The notes beneath the pieces are model-generated. The model was not told the origin of the DNA and searched no databases. It saw only the letters and a program-made list of their open reading frames with translations. Made by a program: the position numbers and the translations under genes. From Siphlonurus alternatus (Eukaryota; Arthropoda; Insecta; Ephemeroptera; Siphlonuridae): 64,000 bases of DNA. Positions 41,883 to 54,587 of the stretch are shown in pieces (position 1 is the first letter of the stretch; each line of letters opens with the position of its first letter). Location: the NCBI GenBank assembly GCA_949825025.1, contig OX463786.1, forward strand, positions 7,861,094-7,925,093, in the 5' to 3' direction.

Positions 41883-42028
41883 AAGCTGGTATTACACAAT
41901 ACAATTTTTATAACTATTGCATACAATTTTTCCTTACAAGAAAACTTGAACTCCATTTGTTTGTATGGAGATGAAATTTTCTTGTAAGGAAAAATTGTAT
42001 GCAAATTTGTATCGTGAAATACCGGCTT
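41883..42028. mobile_element. Foldback MITE family F, copy 2
   Basis: AAGCTGGTATTACACAATAC...GAAATACCGGCTT; same family as 41256, directly abutting the family C copy. Confidence 0.7.
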
Positions 42029-42029
42029 A

Positions 42030-42230
42030 AAGCGATCTTGAATTTCGGAAATTCTAGATCGCTATGCTTGAAGCCTTCATACTCACACAGTTGCCAGATT
42101 TGCAATTTTGAGAAAATTAAAAAGAGACTACCCTTTGAGAGTTTTGGTTCACCACGCCTCCATAGACTGAGTGGTAACTTTTATAAACAAACCAAGATTT
42201 AACTTCATGGTAAGTCCAGAAGGGTACATT
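42030..42230. repeat. Repeat family D, copy 3
   Basis: CAGATTTGCAATTTTGAGA, GAGAGTTTTGGTTCACCACG and GAGTGGTAACTTTTATAAAC align with 36120-36325. Confidence 0.5.
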
Positions 42231-43634
42231 TTTTAATGAAAAAACCGTACGTATAACGTTACGTGGAATAATTTGAATACATTTTTTTCCTTATTCGGGA
42301 TAATAAAATATATTGTAAAATTTTGCGAAGTAGCTTACTCATCACATTATTATTTACTAGAAAAACATAGTACCTTGAATAAATTTCAAGGTATTGACGT
42401 CATCATAATTATTCTTAAAAAGCCCATGGAAATAATTATTAACGTTGGCAACACTGTCTGATACAAAAAGGATAATAAAGAAATTCTCATCTTGCCATCG
42501 ACTTTTTATCACAATTCTTATTTTAAAGACAGGGTCTTATGTTAATTTAATTCCTTTTACTTTTATTAAAATTGAACTTACGGCACCGGGGGAATTTTGG
42601 ACTTTGTTAAGATGCCTTTAAACCTGGTCATCTAATAAGCTTGTTATGTTGATGGTAAATTTATTTTTATAATCTTTTATAGAAGAAATAATTAATGCAA
42701 TAATTATACTGTTAAATATAAACTGGTCAGTATATATAATATACTCTACACCACGAGAAAGCATTAACTGTTCTGCAGTTTGTGACCCGAGTTAAAATAA
42801 ATTTCATCTTTTATTCGCTTGTAATATATATCTCTCCTCATTTTTTTTTTTTTTTTTCCTTCCTAGTTTGTACCATTTCCGATTAAAAAAATAAGAGATT
42901 AAGTCCTTTTTACTCTTATTGATCATGAAATGTTAGAAATTTTGTCTTCATTTTATTCTCACTTTGTGCGAGGAAGAAATAAAATGTATTTGAGGTAAAA
43001 ATGTGAAATAATCTTAGGTTTAGACGTAAAAGATGAGTTTTGATGATGAAAATTTTTAACTAGGGGAAGTTTTTAACTATAGGTTTTCGTCGGAGATACT
43101 CGGGTGCTCTTCGGCTCGTGTCAGCCAATAAGGTTCTTCGTTACATATTATCAACCAATGACAGAAGACATTACAAACATGACGGACACTAACTTAAATG
43201 TGAAATTTCAAATTTATGCTGATTTTTTATTAAGCTGGTATATTTAGATATTATTTAATTAAAGAAAACTATTTCAGTGTAAAAAATTATAACAAATATA
43301 TAATAATAATAAATTGATAATTAAAAATTAACTGTACTTTGTTTAAAATTAAACATCATTAATACATATAACATAAATTCATTTTAATCAAAATATGATA
43401 TAATTAGTTCGGTGAAAAATATTTTCACACGGTCAAAAAGAAAAGGTAATTTACTAATGATCCAATCAAATTTAATGACCATATACGCAATTTTAATCGC
43501 GTGATAAAATATTTCACTGTTTGTTTGTGTAGAAAAATATACAAGAGAATATATTTATTTGCAGTTATAGTAGATATGATAGAAAAAAAATTATAAAGGA
43601 TATAGCACATAATTATAACACCTGGCTAGCAAAA
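42231..43634. other. Intergenic, no feature seen
   Basis: AT-rich; nothing recognised. Confidence 0.35.
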
Positions 43635-43895
43635 GATCATCCCTCCTCGAAATACCACGATATTTTCACGATTATTTGCGCATTAAATGCAATAATGAGC
43701 TGCCTGTTGTATCAGGTAAGTAAAATTATGAACTGTAAATCGGTACACCCGAAGTCAATACATCAATAAATTCATTCATTGTAAATCAGTGCAGCATATA
43801 GCTCATAAATGCATTCACCTGAAATAGCAGAAGCTAATTATTGCAGATGATAGTTGTAAGCAGGTAGCTCATTATTTTGGACGAAGGTCGAGATG
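43635..43895. repeat. Diverged foldback related to 26191-26363
   Basis: ATCATCCCTCCTCG...TGCAATAATGAGCTGCCTG at the left and CAGGTAGCTCATTATTTTGG at the right echo the 26 kb element. Confidence 0.5.
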
Positions 43896-44152
43896 AAAAT
43901 TCGACTCCCACCTGAATTAATCCCTCTTTTAGTGAATTTGAGCTACAAATTTGAGGTAAAGAGACACACAAAAAAAAAATTATACTTTCCATGCTAAATA
44001 TGAAAAACTTTAATTGTCGATTAGCAAGAAGAGCTAAAAGTGTAGACAGGCACTTTTATTATTGGTAATTTTAAATATACAGATCAGCCAAGATTATCCA
44101 ATATAACCTTATTGGTTGATTCAATTTACATAAAAATGTAATTCTTCAAAAA

Positions 44153-44173
44153 AAAAAAAAAAAAAAAAAAAAT
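44153..44173. repeat. Poly(A) tract
   Basis: About 21 A residues; possible retro-insertion tail. Confidence 0.6.
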
Positions 44174-44584
44174 AACTCCCAAAAACATTAAGACAAATTC
44201 ATATTTGTGGTTTTAACTGTTTTAAGCAAAAACAAATCAAAAATATTTACATTTGAAAATAAAGACAGGTATTTGTTTTCGATTTTTTAGCAGAATTTAA
44301 AAAGACCTGAAGAAAAAAAAGTCCCCAGACTGCATGATAAACCTCAGAACATAATTCTATTAACTCATCATTTTCAAGACCTCGAGGCAATTCAATCTGT
44401 GCAATGTTGTGGCAACGATTATGTGCTGGCCAGTATGAAATTCTTGATGTTGTGGTAGATTTCATTCGGTCTAAATGAAGATATCATAATTCTAAATTCC
44501 TTTCAATATTTTATACAAACATTATGTGGTAGTTCTAACAGATATGCTCTTTTTTCCTCCCACCAAATTACAATTATTCATGTC

Positions 44585-46635
44585 TTAAGGCGCCGATCTA
44601 GTACGAGACCCATAAGGTTAACATGGGAGTAGAAACCAGTATCTGGATGGCTTAATTTTTACCCCACAGTCATAAAAATTAGTTTGCAAGAAAGATCACC
44701 TTCTTGCGCCGCGCGCTGTGTAACAGATTTTTGATAGGTAAAACTCTTATTTTTTAAATTAATTAAGAAAATAATTTAGTTCTCTACTAAATTTTGAAGC
44801 TCTTTTGTAAGGTTGGCAACAGGGTTTCTTTACAAAATGTAGCATAATGGAACTCCCGTCCCACAACCGACTGACGAGCAGCAGTGCCGTGAAATGTCAT
44901 AAATTTTGTGCTGAACATAATAGAGGCTGCATGTAAACAAAGAAATCTACTACACCTTTCTAAACTTTTATAATCATTCAATACTTGATCATTGATATTT
45001 GATTTTGCCTTTATTTGTATCTTAGCATTATATTATAATATGTATTAATATGTCTTTATAATGTAATAACATAATGTCTTTATAAGGCATTATTTTATAC
45101 AATAAGAATTAAAATAACATATTGCTGGTAAGTTCTGATAACAAATATAAAACAATGAATTATTTTACTTTACACCAGTTTATTATATATAACGGATATA
45201 TATGTGTATAAAATAAAAATATCTTACCTACACATACAATAAAAAATAATTTATAAAAAATTATATCGAATAATTTGATTTTATTCAAAATAGTTTAAAA
45301 TTAAAATAAAATGAAAATTAATTAATTAACTTTAATTAAAAATTAAAATATATCACCCTCTCGTGATTTGCGACATTGTTTTTATTATGAATATACAAGT
45401 GCATATATAATTCATTGGCGTAGTGCGCTTGACCGGGTCTCGTCAGATCACCGAAGTCAAGCAACGCCGAGCGTGATTAGTAGTTGGATGGGTGACCATT
45501 TTCAACAAAAACCACGTTTCCCACCCAGGGGTAAATCGTTACGCTTTTCCACTATGTGGTTCCCCTAGCTTTGAACCATTGCACTTCCAGTTCATTGACA
45601 AAAACTGTATAGCGTCCATCATGGCTGAGGTTTCCACGTTTCCTTCAATTGCAGGCAAATGCCAGGATGGATTGCAAGGCCGTGGCAGCCCCCGTTCCGA
45701 AAGGTTCGGAAGGTTCGGGGTTTCAAAGTAGTATATACTACATATGTAATTAGTAAAATGGGTTTGATTAAAAAAAATAATATTATTTATTGCTTTCGAT
45801 TGATTATACAATATAAGCAGATCAAGTACATTTGCAATCAAGACATTATATTATGTCGATCGTCCACACATACACAAGCAAACGTATATGTTACAACAAT
45901 ATAATAGATAGAAATTAGTGATTTGTTGTAATTTTTTTTCAAGCTTCCTTCAGTTACTTCGAATGCTTATAGTATATCTGCACATATACATAATATATAA
46001 TCATTCAATATAGAAGAGATAAGAAAAATAAAAATAAACTGCTATGTCACACAATTATACATGCCTATTGAAGTAACTAATTTACATTATGTAACATAAA
46101 ATTTATATTTTTTTATAGAACGTGCGCGAGCTCTCTCTCTCTCTCTAACACACACATACACTATTGCATTACACAAATGTAAATTTTATCTATAACATTT
46201 TAATTTCATTTCGCAATGTGTAATGTAAATCCAACATTATGACAACCACTACTTCCGCATTGACAAAAAAAAAAAGTCTCCACCCACCCTCCTCTATTTT
46301 TTTTCTAGCTTGAGGAGCTTGAAAAGAAACCTTTTTCTTTCAATGTCAGGTACCAGAGGCAATAAACAGATACCAACCCCCGCATTCTGTTGGAAAGAAA
46401 GCACTTTGAAAGAATCCGAGAAGAAGCTGAAATACTAAAAAGTATTGCTATATTTAATTCATTTAAAAAATAATAGTTTTACTTATCAAAAATCTATTTA
46501 CACAGCGCGCAGCGCAAGAAGGTGATCTTTCTTGCAAACTAATTTTTATGATTGTGGGGTAAAAATTAAGCCATCCAGATACTGGTTTCTACTCCCATGT
46601 TAACCTTATGGGTCTCGTACTAGATCGGCGCCTTA
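44585..46635. mobile_element. 2 kb TTAA-flanked element with ~140-bp inverted ends
   Basis: TTAA at 44585-44588 and 46632-46635. Ends GGCGCCGATCTAGTACGAGA and TCTCGTACTAGATCGGCGCC, continuing as inverted repeats to the GCGCCGCGCGCTGTGT block. Interior has a nested 5S-SINE at 45413-45735. Short ORFs (e.g. - strand 44787-44981) match no transposase I recognise. Confidence 0.7.
45413..45735 (+). mobile_element. 5S-rRNA-derived SINE, copy 2
   Basis: Head ACCGGGTCTCGTCAGATCAC, CGAAGTCAAGCAACGCCGAG and GTTGGATGGGTGACC is 5S rRNA internal promoter. The body includes TGTGGTTCCCCTAGCTTTG and GGCTGAGGTTTCCACGTTTC. Nested in the TTAA element. Confidence 0.78.
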
Positions 46636-47000
46636 ATTTGTGTCTTGAAGCTGATAGCTCCTAATAAATATATAAAATACTGTCCTGATGCTGATTTATC
46701 TATCGATAAAGTCTGAAATATAAACTTACTGGGCGTTATCACGTAATACGTAAAATAATAGACTGTGGACTTTCAGAATTTTACATTGGCCTTATGGACG
46801 GAAACCGGAAATGGAGCTATTGTGAGAAAACTGCCCCCTTGAATTTGCTCAAACCATAAGCGATTAAGTTTTAGAGCATCCTCGATTTTTTAAAATTTAT
46901 TTCATTCGATTCCGTTCGACAGAAATGTCCTGTTTCCGGTATGTAACTTAGGTCAATCGTTAAAAAAATATTTGTAACCTTATAAATGGTAATCTTGAAT
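46636..47000. repeat. Dispersed repeat related (inverted) to 27965-28080
   Basis: GGCCTTATGGACGGAAACCG and TTGCTCAAACCATAAGCGAT match the complement of the 28 kb segment. Confidence 0.5.
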
Positions 47001-50000
47001 TAGGGAGTTGATTGACATTATAATATCACAGATCCTGCATTACATGTAATGTAAATATGTAATTAAAGCTGTGCTGCGTAAAACAAGTTTTGAAGATATT
47101 TAAATTTATTTGCTGCAGACTTCATTTTCTCAAATCATTATTTTATTTTTTTATAACTGAAGTTAATTAAATAACTTGACATAAAAAGGAATATTTTATA
47201 ATTAAATATTTATTTTCTTTTTCAAATAAATTTAAAGTAATATTAATGTTTTTTAGTGTAAATTTAGTTTGAAATATTTAATAGAACTTCAAAAATATAT
47301 TTAGGTCTTTACAAATAGAAAACTCAATTTTATATTGCTTGGGAGAGTACAAAAAGACGACACGATACCGAATCTGACGCAAATAAAATAACGTTGTTAA
47401 AAAAAATAAAATATTTATATATAATCTTGAAAATATTTATATTAATTCTTTCACGTTTTGACTTGCTTCCCGATAAATTTATTATTTACAATCGTTAATA
47501 CTGAAATGAAATTGAAGAGTAGCAAATAAGAATGCTGTCCAAAGGAGCATTACCTCTACAACTCGGGACAGCACGAAAACTCCTGCCTCATTTGCTGGCG
47601 ATGTAGCTCCAATAGACAAAGAGATGCAGATTTGCAGTTTGGGGTGAGGTAAGAAGAGTACCCAGTCTATAATCAAGATCAAAAGAGTTTAGCTTTACTA
47701 CCTCTCTATAGCCTACGTGAGTGCACACAAACAAAGCAGGAAGAAATTTCATGGTGTCACGAGGTGTACAAAATTAACAGTCCCAAATTTAACATGCTGG
47801 TTTAGGCTATCGTGTCTTGAATAACGTTATGATTTACTACATCGTATATTGTAATTAAATATTTCACAATTTTTGCGTGTTAATTCTTTTATAAGAATTT
47901 TTTGGTATATTTGATTTAAAAAAATATGAATAAGCGAAATTTATCACACAAAAAAAATCGAACAAAAATATTAATACATGCACTGAAAAACGACATTGCG
48001 ACTGTCATTATTCATTATATCATTTTTAAAAAACATTTGAAACATTATTTAAGTATTAGTTTTGTAAGAAATATTACATAGAACCTTAAAAAAAATACTC
48101 GAGATCTTATCAATGTAAAATTAAATTATAAAATTACATGAATAGAATCAAAATTAGTGTCCCACATATGACTCAAGTATATTAAAGCAAAAGAAAAGAA
48201 TAATTTACACTTATTCTGTAAAATGATGGGTTCCCAATGACAAATTTCTGCTTAGTTTAATTAAATGCAATGTAATTTAACAGTAAATCATACAAACAAG
48301 GGCTGTCTCGGGAGGTACATACTACACATAGAGACAGTTAAAATTATCCTTGCTGCGTTGGGGCGTTACCAAGTAAATTGGGATTAAATCTTTTAATTGT
48401 TCAGACTGTAAGGCAGTGTTCTTGCACAACACTAAAAATTTGCACCAAAAAGAAAATTGCTATGCAAGCGTCTCATGCATGAAAAACTTACGTTATACAA
48501 TTGATACATTGCAAATATTTGTAATTGTTGCATGATAATTTTGTGCTGTGGTGTATTTGGTAATAAAGTTAGTGCCAGCATGCATGGATCTTGTTCAAGT
48601 AAAACGTAAATACCAAAACTGTACTGTATATGTTATAATTTATTATGAAATTTTGCATAATATATACACTCGTAGTTGATATAAATCATTCGTATAATAA
48701 CATTAATATTTAAAACTGTAAAATAAAATACAGCAAAATTTGCTTTGTATTTAAAAAAAAAAAAGTGTTGGTTTCGTAAAAAATGTTACATAAACTTAAA
48801 AAAAAAAAAAAAAAAAAATCCTATAAAAAGTTATGCTCGCTTTTTAAAGTTGCGTTTTGATAGAATCAATCACTGTATTGCATGCAATGTATATATAAAT
48901 TAATCAAAGCTGGCATGTGTAAAAGAATAATCTTGAAAATATTTATATTTATCCTTTACAGTTTCTGTTCCTACAGACATAAGGTAAAACTTTAGTGGTT
49001 GACAATTTAAATTAAAGAGGAGTCAGCGAGTTGAGTGCGCAGTGCATGACGGGAATGACGTCACGCACTATATATGTGCATACGAAAAAGTTACGTCGGC
49101 TCCTCAAAAGCTGCGCAGTAGAAATTTATGCAAGTTGCGCAATACGAGCATCTGCTGAAGTTATATAGTGTTGTTGATCCCGTTGATCCAGTCAGCTGTT
49201 AAACCGTAGACCGCAACATTTGAAATGAAAATTTGTCTCGGATTTTGGTATTGTATCAGAATTTTCTCAAAATTTTTATGAAGGGCTAATAAAGGTTATG
49301 ACACTTTCTGATTCACCATAATATGTTCTATCTTAGAATATTTTTTAAACACATTTTACGGGAGATTGCGAAAGAAATTAAAGTTCGAATAAAAAATAAG
49401 CCACGTTTTTCGAGCGTTAGCATGGAGTAGATGGACGAAGTCATCGACTTTTAGACCCAAATGCTCAGAATTTTTACGAAGGACGGTCTCAACTGATTTC
49501 AGATGCTTATTTATGGTGCTCCAAAGTAACTTTTTACATGCAAGAGAATGAGCTTTACCATCGGTCAATTTTTCGCTCACTCTACTTTAAATTTAACATT
49601 AAATCAAATAATAATTCAATTAATATGTTATTAATGGAGGTATGCATGCACTGTTCTTGTGCAAGGGTAAATCATTGTATAAGCTCTGCATGCATTGAAA
49701 AGTTTCACTAAAAATTTAAAAGTGCTTATTTGAATTTGAATAAAATTTGAATAAATATTAAAATATTTTATAATGTTGGTTTGGTTAGAAATATCAAATA
49801 GAATTTAAAAAAAGTTAACTGGGACCCTAAAAATGGAAACTTCATTTTTAAAATTGCTTTGAAAATTACACACTACCGAATCTGATGCAAATATACCTAA
49901 GATATTTAAAAAATCAGATATAATCTAAAAAATTATTAATATTAATTACTTCATCATATATTGATGACTCTGACTCGCCCAATGGATTTCAGTTTACAGT
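47000..50000. repeat. Possible decayed ~0.7-1 kb tandem repeats
   Basis: GAATCTGACGCAAAT (47372) recurs as GAATCTGATGCAAAT (49879). TAATCTTGAAAATATTTATAT (47423) recurs at 48930. A block like TACATAGAACCTTAAAAAAA recurs near 48075, 48785 and 49798. Family D copy 4 (47565-47765) is included. Confidence 0.4.
49356..49580 (-). other. Unrecognised protein-like ORF fragment
   Basis: A 74-codon open frame beginning with GTG (SEKLTDGKAHSLACKKLLWS near the start) has balanced amino-acid content unlike the surrounding AT-rich frames. It matches no family I know. No ATG start; could be a broken transposon or pseudo-exon, or chance. Confidence 0.25.
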
Positions 50001-51380
50001 GATTAATCGAACAGTAAAACAAACAAGTTAATAACTCGTGCATCCTGTTTCAAACCATTTAGTTAGAAGATGAGTAGAAAATCGCGAGACTATTAGCGAG
50101 CATGCACGTGCTGTGACGTCATAGGTCACAGGTCACAGAGATGTTGACGAGCAGTCACGAAAGTAACAGTAATATCTCTCTTCTTCTCTCTCTCCAAACT
50201 AACATGTTAAAATACAAAACAATAATAAAACATTTAATTTAATATTAAATTATTTTTTATTTATTTTGTGTAAATTTTTAAAGTTATGATGTTAATAATT
50301 TTTTTGTAAATCCGTTTTACATTTAATTAGTTATTGTTAATTATTGTTATTTAAAATTATTTATATCCAAAGGAACCAAAATTTTAAAAAGGCATTTTAA
50401 AAATTAACATGATTAATTATTGTAAGAATTTAAATAAATTATTTCTTTTCACGTTGAGTACACTCTTGAAATCAAAGATATTTCAAAGTATTTTGTTTTG
50501 TACTTAAAGTTAATTTAAACATCCCTGGTGTGATGTATTTTTAGGAATTGAAAATTTAAAAATTAATTCAAAATAGAGTCCCCTCTTGAGATTTTTTTTA
50601 TTATTTAATTTACATAGTTTACATGAATATAATATACTTTCAGTATATAACTAACTGAAATGACATTACGTTGTGGACACGTTTTTTACGTGCGTTTTTT
50701 TTTTTTTTTTCATTAAAACCTAAATAAGGAGATGATGTGTATTTTGAGATTCCAGTCATAATCGTAAGCATGTTGACCAACGTAACTGTAAAGATTTGTG
50801 CACGCTCACTCTTCAGTTTAAATTTATAGTCAGCCGTGACTGGCGTTATCATCTGACACAGTTGGACCATCGTAAGAAACCTTCGGATGTTAGAAGAATC
50901 GAGCCTCACCTTTTAAATTCTAATATACCATGTTTTAAATTCATAATATTTAAATATTATATATCAGATTTGAACACAATTTTATATAAGATGTAAAGAA
51001 ATCTTTAACATCCGAAAATATAATCATATATTTATTGAATGGGAAAAATACATTGATGAAGCTTCAAAATATGTTGGCAATTAATAAAAAGTACAGGTTT
51101 TGTTGTAAATAAGATTGTGTGCAAAATTCAAATATGAAGTTGAAAATGAAATGAGACGTTTCATTATTACTGTTATAACAAACTTAGTGAAAGAATAGTC
51201 CATACATTTTTTATAGTTTTCAATTTATAAATTTGATTATTAATATCAAAACTGAAATTAATATAATGTCTGTGAATGACATAATCTTATTTAATTTATT
51301 TATTAAATTTACAAAATAAATCTTATAAATGATTTTTTTTTTAAATAATTCAGGAGACTTAAACGCCGGAAATGAACTGA
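50001..51380. other. Intergenic, no feature seen
   Basis: AT-rich; nothing recognised. Confidence 0.35.
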
Positions 51381-51399
51381 ATGTGAATTAGTGCTGTTG

Positions 51400-51735
51400 A
51401 TATCCGGATATTTCAAAATCCGAAATCCGGATTCGAAAATATCCGAAAATCCGAAATCCGAATTTTCGGATAATCGGATATCCGAAACTATATTCAGATT
51501 TTCGGATATCCGGATATCCGAAACTGATTTCGGATATCCGGATATCCGAAACTGATTTCGAATTTTCGGATATCCGGATATCCGAAACTGATTTCGAATT
51601 TTCGGATATCCGGATATCCGAAACTGATTTCGAATTTTCGGATATCCGGATATCCGAAACTGATTTCGAATTTTCGGATATCCGAAACTGATTTCGAATT
51701 CTCGGATATCCGGATATCCGAAACTGATTTTGAAT
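51400..51735. repeat. GGATATCC tandem array
   Basis: Units of 36 or 28 bp built from CGGATATCCGGATATCCG + AAACTGATTTCGAATTTT. GAAACTGATTT recurs at spacings 28, 36, 36, 36, 28, 36. Upstream part is more diverged. Confidence 0.9.
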
Positions 51736-51978
51736 TATATTTATAATATAATTATAATTGTAAAATATGTTATATAATATACGATATTATATAATTTATT
51801 ACGAATTATAAAGATTGGATAATTTTAAATTAATTTAATTGTTTACGATCGCTATTTATAAAAACTGACTTATTGATTTACATGCAAGATTAACGGGTTT
51901 GTTTAAAATTAATTTAAGTATGTATTAATAAAAATTAAGCTAAAATATCATACAACATGAAATTGTCTCTTTTGCTAA

Positions 51979-52088
<110 letters not shown>

Positions 52089-52486
52089 ATATAATTTTTT
52101 AAAATTACTCCAAGCTTATAATATGACATATGTTCCATTAACATATAAATATAAAGAATGGCATTTTGGGAGTATGCTATCCTTTTGCATTGCTTCTCGT
52201 TTAAATTACTCATAATTATACACAAGCTTGAATTCATTTTGTAACGGTCCACAACTTATTGTGAACAACTGCAAGTATGCAGCAAAAAAGTTGGAACCAG
52301 TTTGAAGTTACTGATAGCCTAAGGCGAGATGTATTATAAAATTTCAACTTATGCATTAATGTACCAGTTTTCTATGTAGACTTAAGTAATAAAATGAGCC
52401 TGCTTTCTATATAATGTACCGTACTTACTATATTAACAGGGTTCAATTATTTTCTATTCTATATTTTTCTACGTTCAAGTTGATAT

Positions 52487-52697
52487 TAAGGTCGGTCGCA
52501 GACAGAATCGCATGATTTCGCAGCGTATGATAAAAAAAATAAATAAATAAGAACCTATGCGATCAGATGTGCGCGCGCACACAGCTTCATATCGTATGCT
52601 GTCGTATGATAAGAAATTTAGAACCGGTTCTAAATGAGAAACGTACGATCGTAAGCTTACAATTGTAGAAATAAAAGTCTGTGTGCGACCCCCCTAA
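52487..52697. mobile_element. MITE with GGTCGCAGACAG ends
   Basis: GGTCGCAGACAGAATCGCAT at the left faces GTCTGTGTGCGACC at the right, ~210 bp. Contains repeated TCGTATG motifs. Superfamily not assigned. Confidence 0.55.
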
Positions 52698-52829
52698 CTG
52701 TATAATATCACCACATTAGATTATTAATTTTATAATATATTTCAGTATGCATGGCTACCCTCACGATAATGATTTTAGATTATATGAGCATGCTGATCAA
52801 AACCATAATTCAAAACATAAATTAGGGTA

Positions 52830-53300
52830 GGGGAAGAGATGTTTTCAAAGTAATAGCTTTAATGCTTACTGAGAAAAAAAAATAAATTTTCATTTCTTAT
52901 AGAGCTGATTTCTGTTTATGTTTACGTGAGGCGGGAGAGGGGTTTCCCTATAATAATACATTGCGAAGGAGGCGCAGGAGGGAGGGAAAAGAGAAAGTTT
53001 TGGCAGGCCAGATTATACAGTGAGCATAGGCAAAATGACGAAAAAAAATTATAAAAAATACTTTTAACGGTTTTTTGGCGGTGATATTTTTTTTATGAGT
53101 TCTATCGTGTACTGTTAAAGTATTATTGAAGTATTTAAACTTGATTTATTTTATTAAGTTAAGTAAAAAATTATTGCACACTTTGTTTATATGCTAGTCC
53201 GTGCATTCTGGCCCTCCTCGCGTGACGTCAGCGCAATTCCCTCTTTGGTGGCTTATGGAGAAAATTTTCCCACAGGCGAACACTTAAAACCTTTATTAAC
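52830..53300. repeat. Interrupted copy of repeat family C
   Basis: GTAGGGGAAGAGATGTTTTC...ACTGAGAAAAA and GGTGGCTTATGGAGAAAATT...GCGAACACTTAAAACCT match 174-798. They are separated by ~340 bp of less AT-rich DNA (GAGGCGGGAGAGGGG, CGCGTGACGTCAGCGC). Confidence 0.5.
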
Positions 53301-54381
53301 CATATTAATTAACTGTTCTCAGTGGTAATTATAAAGTGAATGTAAACTGTACTGTAGTTATTTAAACGTTGACATTATTCCTCTCTATAGTAATTGTACA
53401 CTTCGATCAAGAAAAAATGTTACTCCTCCTTTATATGTTGCATTGTCACGCTATCTAAATAGCTATATAGAAGAAAAAGAATTAACAGGTCACTGATAGA
53501 GGTGTCTACAAGAATCAGTGCTTTTCTTGACTCGCCCAAAAATGAAAATCAACTTACTGTATCTTAAAAGTCGTGACGCTGCGCTTTATATGTTCAGAAA
53601 ATGAGGCAAGAGTTATAACGTTCGAGGTGTATAAATTTCGAATATACATTCCCTCTTTTTATACCGTGGCTACTTTTTTTCTTCTTCAACTGAACCCTAT
53701 TGTAGGGTAGGGTATACTGGTCATAAGTGACTGATTTTAACTTTCAGGCTCTTCCAACCTAACAATGCTTTATAGGATTTTGTGATGAATCCCTTTCATA
53801 TTGAGGGCAGCCATAACCTAATAAGCAATATACAGTATTACAAATCTTAGTTTACGTCTGGATTCAAGTGCGCGCGGCGGACATCTTGAAAATAAATATT
53901 AAGGATCTTATGGATGCCGCCATTCAGTCTAGACTGTTGGAGCTGGCGCCATAGTGTCTACAGGTATTCTAAGAGCTGTTATAGACTGTAGATATGTATG
54001 TTCTCTGTTGAATAATTAAAAATAACTTTTCCAGACATTTACCTTTGCCTGTGTTCAATGTAATCCTTCCGTATATTGTATAGTGTGTTGCGATAATCAC
54101 ATACAATTTGTTAGTGTTCGTGCACGTTTCTATCACTTACACTACACTGCACGAGCTTTTGACAGTCGACCGTTCGCTCTTCCTCAGGTGATCTGAGACT
54201 GTCACAGCATATTACAACATACATTATTATATTGAACACCGGCAAAGGTAAAATTCTGAAAAAGTTATTTGTTCAACTTGAATACCCTTTGCAAGCAAAA
54301 GTTATTTACTAATATATAAGTATTTTACACATTATATCCACAGTAATACACGTGTCATACAACCATGTACATTTGTTTCAG
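53300..54381. other. Upstream region of the peroxidase
   Basis: The 53860-54247 part is less AT-rich and ends CGGCAAAG|GTAAAAT, a possible donor of a non-coding exon. The coding exon at 54382 starts with an acceptor, so an upstream exon should exist. Start site not identifiable. Confidence 0.3.
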
Positions 54382-54382
54382 G

Positions 54383-54587
54383 ATGACGCCCCTCATTCTT
54401 CTCCTCCTGGTGCATACGTGTGTGTCCCAACACCTGAAAGCCGCGGTGGACATCCCCCCTCTTCCCGCGGGTCCTCACGTCTCCATGCCGGCCCTGAGTG
54501 CCCAGGAAGCGGCCGGTTACATCGAGAGGGCCTTCACGGCTGTCTCCGAGAGGCTGGACAAGCAGGAACAGGCCATGTTCAACAGAG
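54383..54587 (+). CDS. Peroxidase coding exon 1 (signal peptide)
   Basis: Acceptor TTTCAG at 54376-54381, then G-ATG. An in-frame ATG at 54365 in the intron side would add MYICFR if unspliced. Ends NR + one base; donor GTGGGG is weak. Confidence 0.85.

Noticed and set aside
45492..45841. ORFs of 79-100 codons on both strands
   Set aside because: They run through the 5S-derived SINE and are not genes.
51400..51735. 36-bp periodic array considered as a CRISPR array
   Set aside because: Units are directly adjacent with no unique spacers, and the DNA is eukaryotic.
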